From contig NZ_CP021781.1 in NCBI RefSeq assembly GCF_003290445.1, forward strand, positions 1,612,001 through 1,676,000: DNA of 64,000 nucleotides. Direction: 5' to 3'. The translations under genes were made by a program, and so were the position numbers. The notes beneath the pieces are model-generated. The model was not told the origin of the DNA. It saw only the letters and a list, made by a program, of their open reading frames with translations, and did no database searches. The DNA is from Francisella adeliensis. GTDB lineage: Bacteria; Pseudomonadota; Gammaproteobacteria; Francisellales; Francisellaceae. Below are positions 57,699 to 64,000 of the stretch, piece after piece (position 1 is the stretch's first letter; each line of letters begins with the position of its first letter).

Positions 57699-59417
57699 CT
57701 ATAAACCTATATGTAACTGATCTAAAATTGGACCTAAACTCAAAGCTGGAAATATTGTCAACCCGCCAACTATGAGTATTGTAAATAGTACTAATATGCT
57801 GAAAATAATACTTGTAGTATCCAGAGAGCTTACCTCTGAATAGCTTGAGCTTCTTTTTTTGACAACTAAAGATCCACAAACTTTAAGGATTGCATAAATA
57901 ACGCCAAATCTACCGATAAGCATACTTAATCCAATAGTAGTATTTAGGTATGGAGTATTTGCAGATAATCCCGCAAATGCGCTACCGTTATTGTTAGACC
58001 CAGATATATAGGCATATAAAATTTCAGAAAAACCATGTGCTCCTGAGTTAAATACTGATTCTTTAACCCCAGGCACAACACACGCTAAGCCAGTAAATAC
58101 AAGCACACAACATGGAGATACAAGTAATCCAATCATAACCCACTTCATATCTACGGTGTCTATGCGTTTACCTAAAAAGCTCGGAGCGCGACCAATCATT
58201 AATGAACCAACGAATACCGCTAACATTAAGAACATAAAGAAACCATATAATCCAGCACCAATACCACCGAATATAATCTCACCTAAAGCCATATTTATCA
58301 TAGCCATCATACCACCAATAGGAGTATAGCTATCCATAACACTATTAACTCCTCCATCAGATGCAGAAGTTGAGACTGTGTTATATAGCGTAGAATTGAA
58401 TATACCAAATCTAGCCTCTTTACCTTCCATATTTGAAAGGTGTCCTACCTGACCATAAGTATCTTGTAAATTTGAGTTGTGCGATAATCCCCAGCCATGT
58501 AGCTCAGATACTGTCATAATTAGAAGTGATGATACAAATAGCACTAGCATTATCATAAATATTGACCAGCCTTGTTTAGTATTACCAACCCACTTACCAA
58601 ATGTATATGTCAATGCAGAAGCTATAGCAAATATCGACAACGCTTGAAGATAGTTTACAATCACAGTTGGATTCTCATAAGGATGAGCAGAGTTACCATT
58701 GAAGAATCCTCCGCCATTTGTGCCTAAAGATTTTATCGCTTCTTGTGACGCTATAGGTCCTTGTGGAATTATCTGCGTAGCACCATTTAGTGTATGAGCA
58801 TTTACATACTCAAGAATGTTTTGAGGAATCCCTTGTGACATATAAATCACAGCTAAGATAAAAGCTATCGGCAATAGTATCCAAAATGTAGACTTACTCA
58901 AATCAGACCAGAAATTACCCACAGTAGTACTTTCATGTCTAGCTATAGACCTTATTAATGCTATAGCAACAGATAAACCAACTGCTGCAGATACAAAGTT
59001 TTGTACACATAAAGCTGTCATTTGAGAAAAATAGCTTACACTTGTTTCACCAGCATAGCTCTGCCAGTTTGTATTAGTCACGAAACTAGCTGCTGTATTA
59101 AATGCCTGATAAAACCCCATACCCTCAAGATGCTGAGGATTAAATGGTAAATAGTATTGCGACATTAATATAAACATCACAAATACAAACGACACTGCAG
59201 AAAACATAAGAATACTCATAAAGTATGCTTTTGCTGATTGCTCTTTTCTTAAGCTAACCCCTATTGATTTTGAGTATATATTCTCAAGCGGAACAGCGAA
59301 CCAATCAATGATTGTTTTTTTATTATTGAAAATCTTAAAGATATAGCCTCCTAATACTTTAGTAACAATCACCAAAGTAAAAATAAAAACTATAAATAAT
59401 GAAAAGTTGATAATCAT
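57699..59417 (-). CDS. kdpA: Potassium-transporting ATPase subunit A
   Basis: The K+ channel-like subunit, 572 residues with about 10 helices. The four selectivity-filter regions are visible, for example FVTNTNWQSYAGE, SLGTNGGGFFNGNSAHPYENP, and GSNNNGSAFAGLSANTPYLN. It follows the small kdpF by 14 bases. Confidence 0.97.
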   Translation of the reverse strand: MIINFSLFIVFIFTLVIVTKVLGGYIFKIFNNKKTIIDWFAVPLENIYSKSIGVSLRKEQSAKAYFMSILMFSAVSFVFVMFILMSQYYLPFNPQHLEGMGFYQAFNTAASFVTNTNWQSYAGETSVSYFSQMTALCVQNFVSAAVGLSVAIALIRSIARHESTTVGNFWSDLSKSTFWILLPIAFILAVIYMSQGIPQNILEYVNAHTLNGATQIIPQGPIASQEAIKSLGTNGGGFFNGNSAHPYENPTVIVNYLQALSIFAIASALTYTFGKWVGNTKQGWSIFMIMLVLFVSSLLIMTVSELHGWGLSHNSNLQDTYGQVGHLSNMEGKEARFGIFNSTLYNTVSTSASDGGVNSVMDSYTPIGGMMAMINMALGEIIFGGIGAGLYGFFMFLMLAVFVGSLMIGRAPSFLGKRIDTVDMKWVMIGLLVSPCCVLVFTGLACVVPGVKESVFNSGAHGFSEILYAYISGSNNNGSAFAGLSANTPYLNTTIGLSMLIGRFGVIYAILKVCGSLVVKKRSSSYSEVSSLDTTSIIFSILVLFTILIVGGLTIFPALSLGPILDQLHIGL

Positions 59418-59431
59418 AACTACATATACCT

Positions 59432-59512
59432 CTAAAATTTCTCTGGAAAAACTAAAGTTAAAGATATATAGACAGTCAAAGCTGTCATAACCAATGCCGA
59501 TAAAACAAACAT
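59432..59512 (-). CDS. kdpF: KdpF small subunit
   Basis: A 26-residue single-helix protein (MFVLSALVMTALTVYISLTL then VFPEKF), too short for routine ORF calling. The PEKF end is typical of KdpF, which stabilises the KdpABC complex in the membrane. It has an AGGA ribosome site and sits 14 bases before kdpA, the usual position of kdpF. Confidence 0.88.
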   Translation of the reverse strand: MFVLSALVMTALTVYISLTLVFPEKF

Positions 59513-59551
59513 ATTATTATTCCTGTTTTTTGTTATTTATTTAGGTGGGGT

Positions 59552-59557
59552 ATTATA
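59552..59557 (-). promoter_or_regulatory. Possible -10 box of the kdp operon
   Basis: TATAAT on the minus strand about 40 bases before kdpF. The bases before it, ATAGTCC, are the same as before the chitinase -10 box. No good -35 is seen, which would fit an activator-dependent (KdpE) promoter. Confidence 0.35.
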
Positions 59558-59735
59558 GGACTATCAAATATAAAGATTCTATTAGTGTATTGAGCTTATG
59601 TATAAAATTTTCATAAAGAAATGGGGATAATGCAATCGATTGGTATAAATAGAGTTTTTAGCTGTATAACTAACAGTACTTCATTAAAACATTTGCTAGA
59701 ATAAGTAACCTAATTAGATGAACTAGAAGTCAACT

Positions 59736-60659
59736 ATGATAGACATTATAGGAAATACTCCTATCATAAAACTAAAGACCAAATCTCCTCATAATATATA
59801 TGCCAAATGTGAATGGCTAAACCCTACAGGAAGTATAAAAGATAGAGTCGCGAAGTATATAATAAACAGCCTGATAGAAACTAATAAGATAAATAAATAC
59901 ACTACGCTAGTTGAAGCAAGCTCTGGAAATATGGGGACATCTTTAGCTGCTATTGCTAAATCACTTGAGCTACCTGTTCATATAACTTGCCCAGCTAAAA
60001 CAGGCTTAGCCAAAAGAAATATGATAAAGTCCTTTGGCGCAAAACTAACAGTATGTAAGAATACTGCAGATCACCAAGATAAAGATTTTTATGTAAATAA
60101 AGCTAGAGAAATTGCAAACACTCCAAACGCAATATTTATTAATCAATATGATAATCCTTTAAATACAGAATGCCATTATGAAACAACAGGTAGAGAAATA
60201 GTTGATTATTTCGCAACTAATCAGATTGACCTAGATTACTTTATAACAGTTGGTGGCTCTGGAGGAACTATCACAGGTTGTTCGAAAAGAATAAAAGAAT
60301 TTTCACCTACAACTAAAGTTATCATGCCTGACCCTAAGGGTTCTGTATATTATGATATTTTCAATACAGGACAGGTTATAAAAGAAAATATTCAGAGCTA
60401 TAAAGTTGAAGGTCCAGGTAATCCAGTTTTTTGTAAATCTATGAATTTAGATTATATTGATCAAGTAATTCAATTTACAGATGAGCAAGCTATGCAAGGT
60501 TGTTATGATTTAGCAAATGAACAAGGAATTTATGCAGGGCATAGTAGTGGTGCAAACTACCATATAGCTAAACAACTTTTAAGCTTATTACCCAAAGATA
60601 AAAACTATAATGTCCTGATCATGATATTGGATAGTGGGATGAAATATAATTTCAACTAG
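59736..60659 (+). CDS. PLP-dependent cysteine synthase family protein
   Basis: A 307-residue fold-type II PLP enzyme. The PLP lysine is K35 in NPTGSIKDRVA, followed by EASSGNMGTSLAAIA, the phosphate loop TVGGSGGTITG, and a serine in GHSSGAN near the end. The usual CysK motif has 'GNTG' where this has GNMG, so it may be CysM-like, a cystathionine-beta-synthase homolog or a specialised relative such as SbnA. It stands alone upstream of the small protein/DsbB pair. Confidence 0.8.
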   Translation: MIDIIGNTPIIKLKTKSPHNIYAKCEWLNPTGSIKDRVAKYIINSLIETNKINKYTTLVEASSGNMGTSLAAIAKSLELPVHITCPAKTGLAKRNMIKSFGAKLTVCKNTADHQDKDFYVNKAREIANTPNAIFINQYDNPLNTECHYETTGREIVDYFATNQIDLDYFITVGGSGGTITGCSKRIKEFSPTTKVIMPDPKGSVYYDIFNTGQVIKENIQSYKVEGPGNPVFCKSMNLDYIDQVIQFTDEQAMQGCYDLANEQGIYAGHSSGANYHIAKQLLSLLPKDKNYNVLIMILDSGMKYNFN

Positions 60660-60750
60660 TTTATTAGTAACTGAAGTCAGTAAATTAATTGGTACAATAA
60701 TATTTTGCTGTTATTATTTAAATATAAAACATGAAAATAGGGTTAATCAA

Positions 60751-60909
60751 ATGCCTGGAATATTAATTAGTTTTGTACTACTTATGATCTCTGTGTCAAC
60801 AGCTTGGTTCAATCGACGCTGGGGTGTCATCACATTCAGTATTTTTCTTATAGTAGCAAGCTTAGTACTACTTCATCATGCAACAGATGAACTAGCAATT
60901 TACTTATAG
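60751..60909 (+). CDS. Small two-helix membrane protein, DUF5993-like, upstream of a DsbB-like gene
   Basis: A 52-residue protein: a first helix, a basic turn NRRWG, a second helix, then LHHATDELAIYL. The 'lHHATD' end is the motif I associate with DUF5993. Its stop lies 9 bases before the ATG of the DsbB-like gene, the same arrangement as at 20429. Function unknown; a subunit or assembly factor of the DsbB-like protein is inferred from position. Confidence 0.78.
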   Translation: MPGILISFVLLMISVSTAWFNRRWGVITFSIFLIVASLVLLHHATDELAIYL

Positions 60910-60918
60910 GAGATATTT

Positions 60919-61491
60919 ATGAAAAAAAGTGTAATAAATGATTCTATAAAATTTTTAAGCGCCATTGAATCAACTGGTATCGCTATTATTATTTTAATGG
61001 CTTTTTTCTTTCAAATTTTTATGGGTGAATTACCATGTCCTCTTTGTCTTTTACAAAGACTGGGACTACTAGCTATAGGTTTTGGTTTTTTACTAAACAT
61101 GAGATTTCATGTTAGGCCAAGTCACTATGCTCTTTCACTTTTAGCCGCTGTTTTTACAGCTTTCGTTTCACTACGACAGGTAGCTTTACATGTTTCTGAT
61201 CCTGTTGGATTTGGGTCTACAATATTAGGAATGCATATGTATAGCTGGGTATTTGTTATATCTATGATCGCTATTATTTATATAGCGGTAGTTATGTCAT
61301 ACCCTCAACAATATGAAATCCGTAAATCACCTCAAGAAATTTCTGAAGCTAAGAATAGTAAAATACGCCTTCTAACTCATGTAATATTTTTAATTTATGT
61401 ACTCGTGATATTTGCTAATGTGGTATCAACTTTCTTTGAATGCGGTCTACATGAGTGCCCGGACAATCCAGTAAAGTATTTACTCGCATAA
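60919..61491 (+). CDS. DsbB-like disulfide bond formation protein (copy 2)
   Basis: A 190-residue four-helix inner-membrane protein, paralog of the one at 20594. Cysteine pairs are in LPCPLCLLQR and FECGLHECPDNP. The shared segments (QIFMGELPC versus QLFLHELPC, and GMHMYSWVFVIS versus SLHMYTWNFIIS) show a common origin. It would pass electrons from a periplasmic thiol oxidase to quinone. The start follows TAGGAGA. Confidence 0.88.
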   Translation: MKKSVINDSIKFLSAIESTGIAIIILMAFFFQIFMGELPCPLCLLQRLGLLAIGFGFLLNMRFHVRPSHYALSLLAAVFTAFVSLRQVALHVSDPVGFGSTILGMHMYSWVFVISMIAIIYIAVVMSYPQQYEIRKSPQEISEAKNSKIRLLTHVIFLIYVLVIFANVVSTFFECGLHECPDNPVKYLLA

Positions 61492-61510
61492 ACTCTCCAA
61501 ACGATATTGC

Positions 61511-62317
61511 TTACGGTTTTATTTCCGATAAATCTCCTATCTTATATACCTTAAACTTAAAGCTTCTAACTATGGAAGTATCATTAATATGAAAAGCATC
61601 TTCAACATGCTCAGGTCTAACCTTATCCATATCTATTATCGGTTTGTTCAACCTTACACCATGAGTATGACTTAGTAACTTATGTTTATTAGCAAATGGG
61701 TTGTAATACAAAACCGATGAAAGTTTACTATTTATAGTTTTTAAGTCATCTGAGTTTGGATCACTAACAACAGCCATTATAGTAAGGCTTATATCCTCAT
61801 CGCTACTCACCTGCCCATCATAATATTTATCCTGATTATTAAAGATATTCTCATTATTTATTGGTGCCTTAGAGATAGACTCATAATTAACCAAATCAAG
61901 TTCACAACAACCAATTAGAGCAAAAGGAGCATCTAGCTCTTTATAGATCTCGGCATAAATATCTGCCAATGATAGACTCTTATCAAGAGATGTATACTGA
62001 ACTTCATAATTTATAGATGCACCTTTAGGTACAATAAATATACCTGTAGTAACGAAATCAGTACCGTAAATTAAAGAACTTTTTCCTTTAGCCTTATAAT
62101 CTGTTCTTGAGGTATAAATAAAACTATTAAAAAATATACTTTCTCCTAGACTTGTTATACCTTCTGGGGAAGCAAGCTCAAAACCGCACTCAAAATCTTT
62201 AGCTTGAAACCTTACATTTTTAAGCTCTTCTGGAACAATTCCATTAATCACATTATTAACATGTCCAACATAAGCTAAAGTTTGTGATTCATCATTAATC
62301 TTTTTTATATTTATCAT
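61511..62317 (-). CDS. Unknown protein co-transcribed with acetolactate synthase; possible distant acetolactate decarboxylase
   Basis: A 268-residue soluble protein, starting 3 bases after the acetolactate synthase gene. No clear family match. By context a decarboxylase to acetoin (BudA/AlsD) is expected. Weak hints: KDFECGFELASPEG near the start, like the 'DFGLGTFNALDGE' of that family; a LADIYAEIYKELDAPFALIG segment; and H217-T-H219 with H237-V-E-D, similar to its HxH and H-V-x-D zinc ligands, but with wider spacing. The usual NVPGYHLHF motif is missing. Treat the function as unknown. Confidence 0.6.
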   Translation of the reverse strand: MINIKKINDESQTLAYVGHVNNVINGIVPEELKNVRFQAKDFECGFELASPEGITSLGESIFFNSFIYTSRTDYKAKGKSSLIYGTDFVTTGIFIVPKGASINYEVQYTSLDKSLSLADIYAEIYKELDAPFALIGCCELDLVNYESISKAPINNENIFNNQDKYYDGQVSSDEDISLTIMAVVSDPNSDDLKTINSKLSSVLYYNPFANKHKLLSHTHGVRLNKPIIDMDKVRPEHVEDAFHINDTSIVRSFKFKVYKIGDLSEIKP

Positions 62318-62320
62318 AGT

Positions 62321-63967
62321 TTAATGACCTACTCCCATATCTTGCACTTGTAAAAAAAGTTCCATATTATCAGAATAATCCATACTAACATTTATTAATG
62401 TTGGCTTGTCACTAGTTAATGATTTGTTATATAGTTCCACAATATCTTCAGGTTTATTTGTCTGATAACCATCAGCACCAAAGGCTGAAGCAAATTTAGG
62501 TATATCTATTTCACCTAAGTCAATCCCAGACCCACGCTTATACTTCATTAGCTCTTGTTCTTTCACCATATCATAACTACCATCTTGCCATACAAAATGA
62601 GTTATTTTTATATTTTCACGAATAGCTGTTTCTAGCTCCATTGCTGAAAACAGAAATCCTCCATCTCCAGATATGCTTATGACTTTTTTATTTGGATTAG
62701 CTAGCTTTACAGCCATTGCCCACGGTAGTGCAACTCCAAGGGTCTGCTGTCCATTACTAAACAATAGTTGATGAGGTTTATGAGATATTAAATAGCGGGC
62801 TAACCACATATAAACAGAGCCAATATCACAACAAATAATTGTATCATCATCAATAACTTTATTAATTTCATTTACAAATCTAAGTGGGTGAATTCTATTA
62901 TTTTTACCTTGCTTATTTACACCTGATTTTATCATATCAAATAATTGATTCTGTAAATCAGGGTAAGCGATTGATTTAACTTTAGAAAGCTTATCTGTCA
63001 GCAATCTAATATTTTCATGAATATTTCCAAGAACTTCACATTCTGGCTGATAATGATAATGAATATTTACAGGCTTATAATCCACATGAATGATCTGTTT
63101 ATTAATATCTGAATTCCAAACCTCTGCATCATATTCAAATAAGTTTAAACCTACTGTGATAACTAAGTCTGCCTGAGCAAGAACCTTGTCTCCAGGCTGA
63201 TTCTTAAACAAACCTACTCTGCCATAAAAATACTCAATTAAATTCCTAGGAATAACTCCTGCCCCCTGATATGTAGATATCACAGGTATCTTAAGTTTAT
63301 TCACTAACTTTATTATCTCATTAGCATTTTCAGACCTAGAAGCTTCTTGGCCTAGAAATAAAACCGGTGATTGAGCAGACTCTATCAATTTAATTGCATT
63401 TGAGATGTTTTGTTCACTTGCTCTACCAAAATTGATCGCTTCAGATTTCTTACACGGACTTATAGTAGTTGATTGTTGTAGAATATCTTGAGGTAAGCTA
63501 ATAAAACAACCTCCTGATTTAGGCTCTGTAGAAATACGAAAAGCATTCGCTATAGCTTCTGGAATAATTTCAGCACTTGTAACCTCTATACTTGATTTAG
63601 TTACAGATTCGAGTAATTTCGAATTATCTGCATTTTGATGAGTTTCTCTAAATTTCATATATAAAGCAACATTACCACCTAAAGCTACAACTGGATCTCC
63701 CTCTGTCGTTGCTGTTAAGAGTCCTGTTACTAAATTACCAACACCTGGACCTGATGTTACAAGTACTACTCCTGGCTTACCCGTAGTTCGACCATAAGCT
63801 GCTGCCATAAATGTGGCATTTTGCTCATGTCTACAAAGTATCAACTTAATTTTTGAGTCATGTAAGGCATCAAAAACTGTATCTATCTTTGCTCCAGGAA
63901 TCCCAAAAATATATTCGACATCATTCTCTTCTAAACATTTTACTACTAATTGTGCTGCTGTTTGCAT
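62321..63967 (-). CDS. alsS: Catabolic-type acetolactate synthase
   Basis: TPP enzyme condensing two pyruvates to 2-acetolactate. The 548-residue protein is like Klebsiella BudB: FGIPGAKIDTVFDALHDS, TPP glutamate E48 in CRHEQNATFMAAAYGR, VTSGPGVGNLVTGL, and the TPP-Mg site ISGDGGFLFSAMELETA. The isoleucine-valine type's regulatory partner gene (ilvN/ilvH) is absent nearby, so a role in acetoin formation or pH balance is more likely. Together with the 61511 gene it forms a two-gene operon. Confidence 0.9.
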   Translation of the reverse strand: MQTAAQLVVKCLEENDVEYIFGIPGAKIDTVFDALHDSKIKLILCRHEQNATFMAAAYGRTTGKPGVVLVTSGPGVGNLVTGLLTATTEGDPVVALGGNVALYMKFRETHQNADNSKLLESVTKSSIEVTSAEIIPEAIANAFRISTEPKSGGCFISLPQDILQQSTTISPCKKSEAINFGRASEQNISNAIKLIESAQSPVLFLGQEASRSENANEIIKLVNKLKIPVISTYQGAGVIPRNLIEYFYGRVGLFKNQPGDKVLAQADLVITVGLNLFEYDAEVWNSDINKQIIHVDYKPVNIHYHYQPECEVLGNIHENIRLLTDKLSKVKSIAYPDLQNQLFDMIKSGVNKQGKNNRIHPLRFVNEINKVIDDDTIICCDIGSVYMWLARYLISHKPHQLLFSNGQQTLGVALPWAMAVKLANPNKKVISISGDGGFLFSAMELETAIRENIKITHFVWQDGSYDMVKEQELMKYKRGSGIDLGEIDIPKFASAFGADGYQTNKPEDIVELYNKSLTSDKPTLINVSMDYSDNMELFLQVQDMGVGH

Positions 63968-64000
63968 CAGAAAAAACCCTCATATATTATTTAAGCACTA

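Overview
The window is AT-rich chromosomal DNA whose gene content points to the genus Francisella. The strongest sign is a second, stand-alone RNA polymerase alpha gene (rpoA2-type). Others are chitinase and acetolactate genes typical of environmental and novicida-like strains, and protein sequences in the usual Francisella style. This genus call is inference from gene families; no search was run. I see no insertion sequence, prophage, CRISPR array or rRNA operon.

Layout. 1-7.7 kb: end of a MATE efflux gene, a modular secreted GH18 chitinase, upp-anmK, and glpT followed by a MepB-family gene. 7.7-13.1 kb: carbonic anhydrase with a palindrome upstream, a DEAD-box helicase, an exported covalent-flavin oxidase, a dead melibiose-type transporter, a GIY-YIG protein, and a Gly-Cys-Leu tRNA operon. 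13.1-20 kb: an exported hypothetical protein with FeoA, a SPOR protein, and a sufE-hemD-hemX-hemY-gloB operon. 20-25.7 kb: tRNA-Asn, a small membrane protein with a DsbB-like protein, lysine decarboxylase, an exported YGSL-motif protein, a cupin lipoprotein and TatD. 25.8-35.7 kb: recC, recD and recB (transcribed recB-recD-recC) behind an FUSC-like and a DUF4230-like gene. 35.9-38.6 kb: tRNA-Leu, rpoA2 and nhaD. 38.6-45 kb: two SbmA/YddA-like ABC transporters (one broken), a KimA-like K+ transporter and obg. 45-51.1 kb: thrABC and an aromatic amino acid permease. 51.2-59.5 kb: a DUF6314-like gene and the complete kdpFABCDE system, including a 26-residue KdpF. 59.7-64 kb: a cysteine-synthase-like gene, a second small-membrane-protein/DsbB pair, and acetolactate synthase with an unusual partner protein.

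Themes. Potassium uptake is doubled (Kdp plus KimA-like). The DsbB-like membrane oxidase occurs twice, each time directly after a roughly 50-residue two-helix protein, which suggests a functional pair. Two tRNA-Leu genes carry matching 3' trailers. recB carries an in-frame palindromic repeat between helicase motifs. Pseudogenes (a melB-type gene and one ABC transporter) carry single-base changes in short homopolymers, so decay and sequencing error must be told apart.
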